A DNA stretch of 64,000 bases from Halichondria panicea (Eukaryota > Porifera > Demospongiae > Suberitida > Halichondriidae): assembly GCF_963675165.1 (NCBI RefSeq), contig NC_087383.1, forward strand, positions 6,719,139-6,783,138, in the 5' to 3' direction. Below the pieces are notes generated by a model, which was given only the letters and a program-made list of their open reading frames with translations, was not told where the DNA came from and made no database searches. Position 1 is the first letter of the stretch; every line of letters starts with the position of its first letter. Shown here one piece after another: positions 1 to 12,151 of the stretch. The translations under genes were made by a program, and so were the position numbers.

Positions 1-573
1 AGGAGGCCGAATACACCAGCCTTGGTTCATGCACTGCAGTGCTTCACCCCACTACCCATAGAGACTACTGGTGTTCTAGGGCCTAAGTCTAAGACATTTG
101 TTAAGGAATTAGGTGCATGGGCGCGTTGCACGTGTCACGGGAGATCAGAAGTCCTCCCATTACTTACTGCAAAGGCTGTCGGTCGCAGTACAGGGAAATG
201 CGGCCTCAGTGATGGGCACAATGGACTCGCAGACCCTCTCCCTCGAAACATTGAAACTTTGAATTACTACATTATTTGTTGTTGTACGAATTACACCTGG
301 TCTGTACACCTGGTCTGTACATGTATACGTATACTATTTCTAATAGTATAAAAAAACTAATTATTATTATTATTATCCCACATATAAAAGCGACTAACTA
401 ATTAAACGAGCAGGAAACATAATTATTCATGAACATTTCTAGCAATATTGAGTGTTTTGACATAAGCACATGTACATGCATGTGTCTAGTCCTAACCACT
501 ATGTACGTTAATTCAGCTATGAATTGGAGATAATACGGCCTTAAAGTGTTACATGACACACACACTGACTTAC
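1..573. other. No supported gene at window start
   Basis: The first 570 bases hold short open frames on both strands but no domain, splice pattern or repeat end that I recognise. Position 574 is the 3' splice boundary of the ankyrin exon that follows. Confidence 0.4.
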
Positions 574-866
574 CTAGGTCACACTGTCCAGTTGCCATCA
601 GTAACTGGACACACTTCAAGTGTCCCCTGTAGCAGGCCCAGTGCAGGGGAGTGTCCTTACGAGTAGTCCGTACATTGACATCGATGCCATCTTGCTGTGT
701 GAGTATCTTCACTACATCAGGGTGGTTGTTGATGCATGCTACATGGAGAGTGGTCCATCCATAACTGTTCCTCCAGTTGACAGGAGCTCCTCTAGCCAGC
801 AGCCTCTCCACCTCGTCCACACGACCACCACTGGAAGCATAATAGACTTGCTGACCCAGATCATGA
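574..866 (-). CDS. Ankyrin-repeat exon (partial gene)
   Basis: This 293-bp internal exon encodes about two and a half ankyrin repeats, which are protein-binding helical repeats. The diagnostic strings GWTTLHVACINNHPDVVKIL and DTPLHWACYRGHLKCVQLL are clear, and a degenerate repeat (VYYASSGGRVDEVERLLARG) precedes them. It is bounded by a 3' acceptor (TGTAG at 867-871, read on the minus strand) and a GTAAGT donor just below 574. No initiator or stop lies inside, so it is part of a larger minus-strand gene. A kinase catalytic-loop exon lies upstream on the same strand at 3547-3968 and could belong to the same gene; this is inference. Ankyrin-Roc-COR-death exons at 49-60 kb suggest a related family. 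The rest of the protein was not found here. Confidence 0.8.
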
Positions 867-3546
867 CTACAGTGTATTGTGGGAGGAGGTAAACAATGAA
901 GGGAAGAAATTATCATTATTATGTACCTACAAATGACAATGAGTAATCTCAGTCTCCAATTAGTGGACTCTTAGGTGGTGAGGAGTGAGTAGGTGTATTA
1001 TAGAGGATGTGACTGTATTGACCACAATCTTAGGAGCTAGCCTTCACTTGCTAGCTATACCCACATCTAGACACCAGAGGAGCCTGCAACTAATTAACCA
1101 TCACTCATTTAGGTCACTCATTAGTTTCTGAGGTTGTCATCTAAATAAGTAATACAGTCATCTTTGCTTCTATAGCTAGTAAGCACGAGTTATACTATTA
1201 TACAGTATAAACAATACATGTAGTGTTAGGAGTACATTATGGTCACAGTCATTATTGGACAATAGGGTGTCTGGATTCATAGATAAGGAGTACTGTATTC
1301 ATTGTGGCCTCTGAGATAAGGTCACCTCAATGTACACAGCCATTCCACCAAATGTTCACCACTTAGTAAACCACGAATTGGAAACAGAAGTCCCTCAAAA
1401 TAATGTTCACCACTTAGTAAACAATAGATTATAGAGTTAGAGAAGTTACATTGAATCTGCAATGGATCCTCGAAACTATTCGCGTTACTTATGAACGAGG
1501 CTGTTAAGCAATTAATTTTTGTCGGGTAACTCCCTTAAAATATGAAAGTTGTGTTTCCTTGAGACATCATCTGTAACAGTTTATAACACGCCTAGTCCGT
1601 CAGCCACATGTAGTACTTATAATGACTGACAACGTACACCCAGTAAAAAAGATAAATTAGCTAGTAAAGTCATAAGTTAGTTCCCAAGGCTGTTTTAGAG
1701 CGTGCTAGTTATAACTACTACAATAGGTATAGACCTTGAATATAAGTAAGTTGCACGGACTAAGCAGCTATTTGTAGTTTATTATGCACTGTGTGTAGAA
1801 ATAGGTATTGTTGTGGCTCCATTAAACCACAGCGTAGCGCGGATGATACTCGAGGGTACCTTCGTTTCTAACCCCTTTAACCCCTCAATCTATGGTACAA
1901 CACAACAACTCATGATCAGAGTGTTCCAGGGTTCAATGAACTATTTGTTGTGTGGGTTCTAATGAATAAGAATGGTATGCAGAAACATTAATTTTCTTAC
2001 AGAGCAATTCTAATGCACCTATCAATGTGTCGCCCCACTACCTCCTAGGGAGGGGTCAGGCTAACATGGAGGATTTGACCATAACTATATATACCACAGG
2101 TCAAATTCCCCACATGCATGGGGGAGGATGCTTTGTTCAAATACCCTAATTCCCCAGTCACCACCAGTCACAGCCTCAAGCAGTTGTACAGTCTTTACTA
2201 CGCAAGGCCAGGTCAAATCATATCAGTATGGGGTCAACATTTCAAGTCAAATTCCCCCGTATGTCCGGGGGAGCACATTAGGTGCATAATTGCAATCTAT
2301 TATTATTTCCCTAATCAGCAATCTCATGGTGTAGTGTGTGATTGAAGCTGTACATGTATACTGATGTATCTTTGTCAACCCTGAATACATACACAGACAG
2401 ACCACCAGATATTATGTACACCTTGTAGCTGTACAAGCTCACCTTCTTCTTGCCATTGTCCTGACCTTCCTGACCTGCCCTGGCCTGGGGCGGCCAGGGA
2501 CTCTAGCTGCAAGATAAGTGTATAGCCCTGATCCGCAGAGTTACTTCAGCTCAATCACAGTCTAGTCTAGCTAGTATCTATTTTGTCAGCTCAAAAAGTA
2601 TTTTGTCAAAGAGCTGACACCTGTACCCAGAAGCTTTGTTTACTTGAGTTTACAAGATACGCCCTTTTTTAGCTTGATCTGATGTTATTTTTTTTATTAA
2701 TGATCTTTACCTACACACCCAATATTTGCATAAAATGCATGAATATAATTATAGCAGTAAATTTGTTGAGGTGGTCTCACCAAGAGAGTGTTATACATAT
2801 TTACGGTATAATTATAGTGACCAAAATAGTCACCATTAGTCATCATGATTATAATTATCAAGAAATGCAATGAACAAACATGCATGAAAGAAACGGAAAT
2901 AATGGTTGTGGTATATACGTAGGTCACTAGAAAGCTAATAAATTAAAGTTAGTACACTCTTGATCGAAGTCAAGCAGATTGTGTTCTTGTGTGTACATCT
3001 CATACAGTTGAAGGTGTAGCTTCACCAGGAGGACACTAGTCTGCCTTGTGCCTGTGGGTGTGGTATGTGTGGGTGGTGTGTGGGTGTGTGTGTGTGTGTG
3101 TGGGTGGGTGGGGTGGGGTGGGGTGTGTGGGTGTGATAAGGATTTTAGCTGTATATAATAGTACAATGTGGGTATAGCTACGTATACTAAATCAATCATT
3201 GATTCCTCCATCAAAAGGCACACACATTCTTTAGCATGAAATTAGACGATTACCGTACGTATAATTATAGTGGGAAATGATTGTTGAAATGTAACTAGCT
3301 AAAAAAAAAGGTCAACTGTTCCTTCAATACCCTATAGCTGTTAGTATGTAAAATTGCCAGCTATGGACCCCAACTAGTACCTGCATGAATGCAGGGGGGA
3401 TATCCCCCCTGTATGACACTCTCTATATCCTTGCTCTTTCTTCAAAAAAATATAAAATTTAGGCCCAAAAGCAATAAACATACTCATGACCTCTGACCTC
3501 AGTATTTCAGATTACAGAGGTTATGCCCATGTAACTATGTACTGAC
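867..3546. other. Mostly unassigned intron or intergenic DNA
   Basis: No convincing gene. Two weak exon candidates on the minus strand are worth noting: about 2442-2507 (acceptor TTGCAG, donor GTGAGC, Gly/Gln/Lys-rich) and about 3005-3050 beside a GT-rich microsatellite at 3056-3136. A short direct repeat built on GGTCAAATTCCCC occurs near 2098 and 2250. The segment near 3370-3415 (CTGCATGAATGCAGGGGGG, then CCCCCCTGTATGACAC) recurs in altered form near 37340-37390 and 23700-23750, so it is part of a dispersed repeat. Confidence 0.4.
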
Positions 3547-3968
3547 CTCTTAATGATGCCATGACCCGGCAGTCTCAGGTCATTGTGAACAATCCCCTGA
3601 CAGTGCAGGTAACAGAGTAGACTGGCGGCGACAGCCGCCCGAGCGTGTAGCGCGAGCGACTGGCAAACTGCCTATCAGTCACTCGTCTCAGCGGAAGTGT
3701 AATAGATCGTATGACACTACTAAACATGAATATCGTTATAGATAATGTGGTTAAATTTTGCTATGAGATTCAGCTACTATGGAATGCACTGAATCCCCTG
3801 AAGTGTAAGTGCGGTTACAATTACAGGGCTAATATGACGTTGAGCAATCTGATAGGCTGCAATGCTCGCTGCAGCTGAGACGAGTGACTGATAGACAGTT
3901 TGCCAGTCCCTCGCGGTACACGAGGGGCTGTCGCCGCCAGTCTAGTAACAGAGAGCCTGCTGCAGTGA
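3547..3968 (-). pseudogene. Protein-kinase catalytic-loop exon split by a MITE
   Basis: With the 327-bp insert and one copy of its 9-bp target duplication ignored, this is an 86-bp exon. It encodes the end of the kinase alphaE helix and the catalytic loop: QQALCYLHCQGIVHNDLR and then GHGIIKR. The HND-L-R string corresponds to the HRDLK motif, so the catalytic Asp is present. The acceptor is CTCACAG and the donor GTCAGT. The insertion falls inside the codons for CYL and adds stops, so the exon can no longer be read through unless the element is spliced out. No N-lobe or DFG exon was found within 3 kb on either side. It may be a recently broken allele of a functional gene or part of an older pseudogene. 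Confidence 0.7.
3618..3944. mobile_element. 327-bp MITE with 9-bp target duplication
   Basis: The ends are inverted copies starting TAGACTGGCGGCGACAGCC, extending about 80 bp with one gap. The 9-bp direct repeat GTAACAGAG flanks both sides (3609-3617 and 3945-3953). There is no coding capacity. A 9-bp duplication and long inverted repeats resemble non-autonomous Mutator-like elements; the superfamily is inference. It interrupts a kinase exon. Confidence 0.88.
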
Positions 3969-4548
3969 CTGTGAGTCCGTGCTATGAGGTGTGTGGGGGT
4001 GTGTGTGGAGTGGGGTGTGTGGAGTGGGTGGGGTGAAGTGTGTTGGTTGTGTGGAGTGGGTGTATTGTGTGTGGGTGTGTGGGTGTAGTGTGTGGAGGGG
4101 ACACATGCATGCACACATGAAGCTAAGAGGTCAGCAGGTCCACTGCTCACACCAACAAACACATTGCAGCCACCACACACACTATCACCTACACCAGGGA
4201 ATACTATATAATTATATACAGTGGAGCATCAGAACCAAATTCTTGATTAACTGATTAACCAGATGACTTAAATTTGCGTAATTATGGGTTGCTGCTATGA
4301 TGCAATATTGGGGCAGCTGCATGTTACACTACTATTAGCATAGCTGTGGTAAGCCAGAATCTTCCAAGTCTCCACAACCTCGTAAGGATTCACTCCAAGG
4401 TCACCTGAAGCCATAGGGACACGGATCACTACAGGTTAGCTATCAAAAATATGCTTGTATTTTTAAGTGAAAATTGCATTCAATATTAAAATTCAAAGTG
4501 AAGATACAACACAACAAACACAATAAAAATTAATTCTACAGGACAACA
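3969..4548. other. GT-rich and unassigned DNA
   Basis: A GT-rich simple-sequence stretch covers roughly 3988-4095. No gene is supported in the remainder. The minus-strand frame around 4110-4190 is open but has no recognisable domain. Confidence 0.4.
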
Positions 4549-5485
4549 ATGACTAAGAGGCTTTCGTATACTAGAGAGGAGGTACTGCAGGATCTCCTGG
4601 ATAGCAGTGACCATGATTCTGAGTCAACAAGCTATCATTGGGAACTGTACAAAGAAGTGCCTCTTATGCACACACACAGAGAAAGCTAAAAGCCAAACAG
4701 AATTGAATTGTAACAGGTGCATAGTGCATAAAGGAATTGTAGCCTTGGGAGTGCCTAAACATTAGCATTGGGAACAGATAATAACACTACAAAAAGTGTC
4801 TGTTATGCACACACAGAAAACCAAACAGAATTTAAATTGCAACAGGGAACAAAATAAATAATGTGTGGCCTCTGAGAATTCTAAATACATTATCACTGCA
4901 TGGGAATACATTGGGAACAAAAAAGCATAAAGATTGGAGGGTGCCTACAGACAGGTGCCTACTACAGACATTACATTGCAAGTAAAAACAATTATCTCAC
5001 AGAAGCCTAAAACTACAACCACAATTGAAGTGACCTTTGGCATGCCTAAAACATGACCCTACAAAAAGGTTATAGTTGCACCATAATAACACACAACCAA
5101 TGTCCTATGCCAGTGGCACAACACATGACAATAATAGAGAGAATCTGTACAGACTTTCCCCAGGTTATCAACAATCATTGAGAATAATACAAAAGCATGG
5201 ATTGCAGGCCTAATACATTGGCATTGGGAACAGACAATGTAAAAATAATTATCTCACAGAAGCCAAAAAGTACAACCACAATTGAAGTGACCTTTGGAAT
5301 GCCTAAAACATGACAATTATAACTTTACACAAGTAAGAGGTAATAATGAGTTGCACACCATTATAATAACACAATGTCCTATAGGCCAGTGGCACAACAC
5401 AGTACAGACAAGTTATAATTGGTTACTACACAACAATTGTAAATTTGCCTAAGCCACGCACACACACACACCCACACACACACAC

Positions 5486-5543
<58 letters not shown>

Positions 5544-6981
5544 GAAACCTGCCCTTGGACTCCACCATTCTCGAGAGGCCTTTATCCAATCTGTAGGCCC
5601 AGCTGTATCCATCTCAAGTTCTCCCTTAGACATATTCCAGCATTTCTTTACCACTGAAATAATGGATAACATAGTAGCTGAGACAAATTGATACGCTACG
5701 CAAATGATGACCCCACTACAACATGATAAATGGACCCCACTCACGACTGCTGAGCTAAAGGGCTTACATGGGATTCTGCATTTTCATGGGGATCGTGAAA
5801 CTCCCATCGATTGAAAATGATTGGAGGAGAGACGTGCAATTCCACTACTCACCAATTGCATCGAAGATCTCACGCGACAACACCACTCTCCCAACTCCAG
5901 GCACCCCAGGTAGCGATCGTTTGGCCAAAGTACGCCCCCTCTTCAATAAGATCAACGAGCGCTGTTCTGCTGCATACAACTTAGGCCGTGAAGTTGCAGT
6001 AGACGAGGCAATGATAAAGTTTCAGGGTAGATCTGCACTGAACAGTACCTCCCAAATAAACCTGTGAAGAGAGGAATCAAGGTTTGGGTCCTAGCAAACA
6101 GCTCCAATGGGTACTTCCACATGCTACAAGTGTATACAGGGAGAGAAGCCACACCAGAGAAGCAACTGGGAGCATGAGTTGTGAAAGACCTCACAGCCTC
6201 GTTGAAGCACAAGCACCACCACGTCTATTTTGACAACTTTTTCACATCTGTCAAACTGTTAGAAGACTTGGAGAAGGATGGCATTTATACTTGTGGTACA
6301 GCTCGCGCTGACCGCAGAGGCTTCCCCAAGGCTCTCAAGCAGCCAAAGCTGACAGAAAGTAATAAGCATAATTATTATTTACCTTTTCAGGGGGGAATAC
6401 ATGACTCTCCAGAAAGAAAAAGGTGACGGTCTCAGCGACAATAAGGTTGTCCGTGTGATCTCCACAGCCTCTGACGCCACTTCGGTCATCTCTGTACAAC
6501 GTACAGTCAAAACAGGCGAAAAAATCTCCGTCCCGTCCCACAGAGCATCGAGGACTATAATCGCTTAATGGGGGGTGTCGACAGAGGGGATCAGCTCAGA
6601 GGGTACTACAGATGCCCTACAAAAGTCCATAAGTTTTATATGTACATTCACTTCTTCCTAAAGGATATTTGCATTACGAACAGCTACATATTATATCGAC
6701 AGTATTCACCCACCAACGCACTGAAAACCCTCCTCTCATTTCGTCACGAGTTGGCCAAGGAGATAATTGGCGACTACTGCTCCAAAAAGAGCAAGACACC
6801 CTTGAAATCGCTAGGAATAGCTCACTTCCCTCTTCACCACCAGGATGTACGCAGAGGTCGTTGCCATCTGTGTTATCAGAAAAACAAAAGGAAGGACACA
6901 GCATGGTTTTGCCTACAGTGCGAGAAGTGGTTTTGCCACACTGGCAACCCCTGTTTTATGCTATGGCATAAGAACATGTAA
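4549..6981 (+). pseudogene. piggyBac-type transposase, decayed
   Basis: This is a relic of a piggyBac transposase (DDE_Tnp_1_7 family), which cuts and pastes DNA at TTAA sites. A possible acidic N-terminal exon starts at 4549 (MTKRLSYTREEV). The core resumes near 5560 and runs in shifting frames: the region around LDIFQHFFTTEIMDNIVAET, then AELKGLHGI, then DRLAKVRPLF. The catalytic aspartates are recognisable in VDEAMIKFQGR, YFDNFFTSVKLL and MGGVDRGDQLRGYY. The C-terminal cysteine-rich finger is intact (CHLC, WFCLQCEKWFCH). Damage includes a TGA replacing a residue in the ETN-YA string near 5688, loss of frame near 5795 and 6050, and stops around 6450-6560. A long CA repeat lies in the 5' part. 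No TTAA-bounded ends were identified. Confidence 0.85.
5457..5541. repeat. (CA)n microsatellite
   Basis: An 85-bp CA repeat with a few interruptions lies in the 5' region of the piggyBac relic. The histidine/threonine and cysteine/valine frames across it are simple-sequence artefacts. Confidence 0.95.
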
Positions 6982-7151
6982 CTAGTTGTATAAAGCGTCA
7001 ACTCCTATGAGTGTTTATCCTGCCTGTTGAACATGAGTAGAAATACTTAGTACTGACTGTAACACGTAACCAGTGTACATTTACTACTTTACAAGCTATC
7101 TATATGTAGAGTAAGCGTACTAGCAGTTTAATACACAGCCACAAAGCTTAC

Positions 7152-7499
7152 CTATGAAGTGCTGTGGCCTTGGCTGGTCCGTTCCAAACCAGGAGATCCC
7201 AACAGAGAATGCTAGGCAGTTGCCTAAAATAATTGAATATCTAACCGTGTAGACTACACTCTAAAACCAGGATGTAACCTTACTTAGCTACTATTAAAGC
7301 ATACTCTCCACACTCTGAGGCATCTAAGTAGGTATATAAGCGTAGTATATCAGCTAAGAAGGCTTATAAACGCTGCACAAGCTACAAGTACGATCGTTAT
7401 ACGCACAAAATCTTACCTCTGAATTAATCCTTCGCTGTGGCATTGGCTGGTTGACAATTCCGTTGTAGTCCAGGAGATCCTGATCCGCGGTGGGCGGTA
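7152..7499 (-). other. Two related exon-like segments
   Basis: Segments 7417-7499 and about 7152-7210 are similar to each other on the minus strand (GATCTCCTGG, then AACGGA, then AGCCA.TGCCACAGC) and both end in a good donor (GTAAGA, GTAAGC). The first encodes a short frame containing DQDLLDYNGIVNQPMPQRR. I do not recognise the family. They could be a tandemly duplicated exon of an unidentified minus-strand gene or a repeat containing a splice site. Confidence 0.3.
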
Positions 7500-7751
7500 C
7501 TACGTATGAAATCATAACCGCGGCTATTCGGTTAAAGCCTCCATACACACAACAAGTTATTAGTTTTAAGAGTGACAGACTTTTAATGCTAAAATTAATT
7601 TTCAAAATCCTGTATGACACCCTGGATAGATATACTGTGAGACTTTTTATACAAATTCATGACTTGAAAAAAGTTGTTCTAGGAAGCAGTGTACTGATGA
7701 TTGTGTGTCACCATAGCAACAGAGAGAGGGTTATATAGTGACAGGGCTTAC

Positions 7752-7872
7752 CAAGGAGACAGGTTTGACAGACGTTCTTGAGTTGGGCACATGATTGGCA
7801 GACCTCTGTTCTCTTGTAGCGCATCTTAGCACCAGGACACCATCGGAACACAGTGTAGGGCCGGGCACAGAT
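7752..7872 (-). pseudogene. RBM22: RBM22-like zinc-finger exon, copy 1 (isolated)
   Basis: This 121-bp exon encodes [20 protein letters not shown] and then [19 protein letters not shown], a close match to the N-terminal zinc-binding segment of RBM22 (yeast Cwc2/Slt11 family), a spliceosome protein that contacts U6 snRNA. The exon is open and has an acceptor (CCTCAG) and a GTAAGC donor. It keeps CPG and NVCQ, which match the conserved protein better than copy 2. No other RBM22 exon is near it, so it appears to be an orphan exon carried by the duplication. It could still be spliced into something else. Confidence 0.75.
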
Positions 7873-8221
7873 CTGAGGGGACACTCTGGGTAACAATGAC
7901 CTCATTACAATGACACTTCATTATAATATTTCGGGCACTTCTAAAAAATGTTTAGCTGAGAGGGGGAAGCGTTTAATTCAGGGGTCAGGGGTCGTTCCCC
8001 AGAACAATTAAATGATTATCTGAGGTGCAATGTGTTTTTCCATGATAAATTTAAGCCACGTATACGATGACTACGTAACGATAATACACAAGGGATCTAG
8101 TACACTTATTTTAATTCTTGTACATCATGACATCATTAATCGGGGGAATCCCCTCCCCTCTCTATGAAACCCTGCCCAATAGTTACACCTAACAAAGTCA
8201 ATTCTCATCAGAGTACATCTA

Positions 8222-8446
<225 letters not shown>

Positions 8447-8448
8447 CT

Positions 8449-8534
8449 GTGTGTGTGTGTGTGTGTGTGTGTACGAGGGTCGGGTGTGTGTGTATGTGTG
8501 TAGGAGGGCCGTGTGTGTGTGTGTGTGTACGGCC
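8449..8534. repeat. GT-rich microsatellite
   Basis: An imperfect GT repeat follows the S6 exon in its upstream intron. Copy 2 has a shorter tract at the same place (about 43469-43488). Confidence 0.9.
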
Positions 8535-8633
8535 GGGTGTGCTGTGTACGATCTTACAGAACTGGAATATCTACAAATAACATGCCCAAAGGTAGGGAGA
8601 TTAGATCCTACCTACCGTATAAGCTCTATTTAA

Positions 8634-8810
8634 GGCGCCACATAAAAATATTTACGCTGGTATAGGTGGTTGTATTCAGAGGTGGAAAATTACTTTTGAG
8701 GCTGGATGGTGTGTCTTTAGAGGGCGGCCTTCTAATTGGAGATAAAAAAACAGCTTTTCCAACCTCTAATACAGCTACCTTTACCAGCATAAATATTTTT
8801 ATGTGGCGCC
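8634..8810. mobile_element. 177-bp MITE flanked by TTAA
   Basis: The ends are GGCGCCACATAAAAATATTT and its inverse, with TTAA on each side (8630-8633, 8811-8814). It is non-coding. TTAA target choice is used by piggyBac and some Kolobok-type elements. It is absent from the duplicate block at 43 kb, so it inserted after the duplication or was lost there. Confidence 0.8.
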
Positions 8811-8874
8811 TTAAATACAGCTGATACTGGTAGGGTTTGACAAGTGCATTCAGTATGTACTACTGAGACAATTG

Positions 8875-8972
8875 TTTACCTCTCCACTGTTGTATGAAGT
8901 CCACACGACGACCTTTAAACCTCTTAGTATTTGCGACAACCACATTGCCCGAGCCTTTGTCCTCCAGCCAGT
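8875..8972 (-). other. Exon-like open segment shared by both duplicates
   Basis: The minus strand encodes EDKGSGNVVVANTKRFKGRR and then VDFIQQWRGK, followed by a GTAAAC donor-like site. The duplicate near 43697-43790 keeps the frame (EDEGSGNVVVANSRRFKGRP), with mostly conservative changes. That suggests real coding ancestry, but I do not recognise the protein. Confidence 0.4.
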
Positions 8973-9130
8973 TGTCATCACTTCGAAGGCGTTTCTTCAT
9001 TTTTAGCTTGTTTAGTCTGGGCATTTGAAATGCTGAGCTGGGTTCTGCTCCATAGTGTGTTCCTCAGTACGGCTAGACCAACACCACCTCACTCTTGCCC
9101 CGCTATACTCTACCCTCACTGGGTCTTCAC

Positions 9131-10607
9131 CAGTTTCTTCCCCAGTCAAACGGCAATGGTTCCAGCGCATGCTCCTACGTGGAGTTTTATTTTCTCATGA
9201 ATAAAATAATGAGCTATTCGCAATTGCTTGCACAAAAGTAGCATTTTTTTATAACTCTCTTCCCTTTGCAGTTTGTTTCCTGCTTCCTGCACCAATCTAT
9301 TATATACACATGGCAGGAACTAAATATAGCCACAAAGCCGCCATGTGGCTTTGCTTAGAAACTTCAACACTACGTATACATGCCACAGCAAACTGAACTG
9401 ACAAATTGTTGCAAAAATATGAGATGAATTTGAACATGTTCAGTGCTATCTTATAGGATTGATGAACATCTATACGTAATTGTTTAACTTTTTCGTGTCG
9501 ATCCATTGAGAGTCGAGAAATGCATCGTTGAAAATGCTATATAAAAAACCACAAAATAGTACTAGTTGGAGAGATGTGAGCACACAATAAGTTTTGTGTA
9601 TTACATCCAACAGATGTCCTCCTCAATACATTCCAAGTATCGTCCAAATCAGTCGTACTTGTATTCTGTGTGGTACGAAAAATATGCTAATATTACAGGT
9701 CAAAAATTTTTTTAATCAGGAATTGCCTGAACAGACCACTGTATATGCTTACCCCACTGTAGAGAAGCTCAGCTAACCTACCCAGCTTATTTAGTATACC
9801 TAGCAAGTGGAATAAACCTGTAATGTTACTCATAAATTATTCCTGAACATCCAACATTAACGAGCAACAGGTTAATTAATCTGACCGTTATTTGCCACAT
9901 AATAGCGAGTTTTTAAGCATTTCTAAATGTTAGCAGCAGTGGGATACAGCCATTATTACTGTGGCTGTGGACCAGGGTGTACTTCTGGTCCATTTGCAGA
10001 GAGATTGCTGAAACGAAAGAGCCGGAAATTGAATTGGACTCAGACAGCGAAGACCAGTGACAGTGACAAGGAGAATATAGAAACAAAAGTCATCACTGGC
10101 CTGGAGTAAAAGACGAATTGATAGATATGCAAACATGACTGAACATTTAACCATACATAATGTTTTAACTATGCTCTTTGTATTGTTTACACACTATTTA
10201 TGATATATTCACAATGTAGTGCCATCTACAAAACTCAACTGACAAATTGTTGCAAAGAGAATACACTTACAAAACTCTGCATACACTTAGCTTAATAACA
10301 TTGGAACAGACTAGAATTTGTGTCCCACCCGTAACAGACTAGCAACTCCATGTAAAAGCCCTAAATCATGTTACATTACTCAACAAAACTTGCTTCAACT
10401 TGAAGTATACGCCTAATTTCAAACATATACTACAAAACCAACTTCTGAGCTTTGAACAGCTTCTAACAGTGGTCTGGGTCTATGCTACACAGCTCTAACT
10501 ACAGGCAGCTACTCACACAATGGCACCAGCTATTTGCTTCCGGACACGCCCACTTCCTGGAAAATAAACTTCTCGCATTTATTCCAGTTGCTGTTCGACT
10601 GTCCCGT
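9131..10607. other. No gene recognised
   Basis: The stretch is AT-rich with a few short open frames. The plus-strand frame 9927-10109 encodes a short Cys/Gly and then Lys-rich peptide, but no family, splice context or repeat supports it. Confidence 0.35.
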
Positions 10608-10615
10608 GTTCCATC

Positions 10616-11379
10616 AGAGATACAAAAGAAAGGGGATTGGAAACGAAATTTTTACGAAATTTTTGCGTGAAGCATTCCGCGTTATAGGGCGTGGCTAAAA
10701 CTACAAAGGATTATATTTATAGTCAGCATGCTCATTACCAGTCTTGACTGCTCCACAATGTGCTGTACATAGAAACAGTGAAATTGATCATTTTTAATGT
10801 TGATTTTTCTAAAAAGTAAAGAGAATTTAGCTCTAAAAAGTCGACTAAGCCATGCAGCCACTATTACTAGACAAATAAATGCTATGCAAGAAGAAATAGC
10901 CTTTACTATGAAATCGTAGGAGGGACAGGCCCGTGGCGTGTCTAAAAGTATACTAAAGCAGTTTGAAGGACTATACTGCAAACGTTTATGAACAGTACAG
11001 CTTATCTATAGCATGAAGCCATTCTATGTAGCACTTAGATACATAATAACCAAGTCAAGCAATGTCCTTTGCTGTTTTGACTTCACAGGAGGGACAGAGA
11101 AAAGTTGACATAGAGTAATTCAAGCTAAACTCAAAAAAATTGGAAACAGAGTAAAGACAACGGACTTAGAGCTTGTCAGTGGTATAAGCTTACTTCTCTC
11201 AAGTATCTCCCAGGCCCTGAGTGATCTCTAGTGGATAGGAGAGCTAGAAACCAGGGATATAAAACTTTTCCATGTAATTATTTGCGAGCGCAATAATTAC
11301 ACGGAGTGCTTCACCGGATGTCAGTCCTTTTACATAGGGCGTGGGCGGTCGTTTCCAATCCCCTTTCTTTTGTATCTCT
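10616..11379. mobile_element. MULE-like non-autonomous element A
   Basis: This 764-bp element has inverted ends AGAGATACAAAAGAAAGGGG and continues into GATTGGAAACGA. It is flanked by GTTCCATC (10608-10615) and GGTTCCATC (11380-11388). There is no transposase. Its interior is clearly similar to element B immediately downstream. Duplications of 8-9 bp and long inverted repeats fit Mutator-like elements; the superfamily is inference. Confidence 0.85.
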
Positions 11380-11388
11380 GGTTCCATC

Positions 11389-12151
11389 ATAGATTGAAAA
11401 GGAAGGGGATTGGAAACGAAAATTTTTGCGTGAAACACTCCGCGTTATAGGGCGTGGCTAAAACTACAAAGGGATTATTTTATAGTCAGCATGCTCATTA
11501 CCTGTCTTTGCTGCCATACAATGTGCTGTACATAGAAATTGTGAAATTGATCACTTTTAATGTTGAATATTCTAAAAAGTAAAGAGAATATAGCTCTAAA
11601 AGATCGACTAAGCAACGCAACCACTATCACTAAACAAATAAATGCTATAAAAGAAGGAATAGCCCTTACTATGAAGTCGTGAGAGGTCAAGGCCCGTGGT
11701 GTGTCTAAAAGTATACTAAAGCAGTTTGAAGGACTATACTGCAAACGTTTATGAACAGTAAAGCTTATCTATGGCATGAAACCATTCTATATAGCACTTA
11801 GATACATAATAACCAAGTCAAGCAATGTCTTTTGCTGTTTAGGCTTCGCAGCAGGGAAAGAGAAAAGTTGACATGGAGTAATTCAAGCTATACTCAACAA
11901 AAACTAAAAACAGAGTAAAAACAGCGGACTTAGACAAGTTAGAGCTTGTCAGTGGTGTAAACTTACTTCTCTAGAGTAACCTCCCAGCCTCTGAGTGATC
12001 GCTAGTGGATAGGAGACCTAGAAACAGTTGAAATACAACCAGAGTACGGTCAAAACAAAAATAATCGCGAGCGCGAAATCAAACGCGGAGTGTTTCAACC
12101 ATTTACACAGGGAGGCCTGGTCGTTTCCAATCCCCTTCCTTTTCAATCTAT
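11389..12151. mobile_element. MULE-like non-autonomous element B
   Basis: This 763-bp element has inverted ends ATAGATTGAAAAGGAAGGGG and perfect 9-bp flanks GGTTCCATC (11380-11388 and 12152-12160). It is a diverged relative of element A and directly abuts its right-hand target duplication. A similar internal end sequence (GGGATTGGAAACGGATCC) is seen near 20997, indicating further family members. Confidence 0.88.

Noticed and set aside
22-351. 109-codon plus-strand frame at window start
   Set aside because: No domain, composition or splice support; low complexity towards the end.
398-573. Extension of the ankyrin frame beyond the exon
   Set aside because: A GTAAGT donor just below 574 and loss of repeat character show that the extra residues are intron translation.
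9927-10109. Small Cys/Gly-rich protein gene
   Set aside because: A single short frame with no homologue I recognise, no splice partners and no conserved copy.
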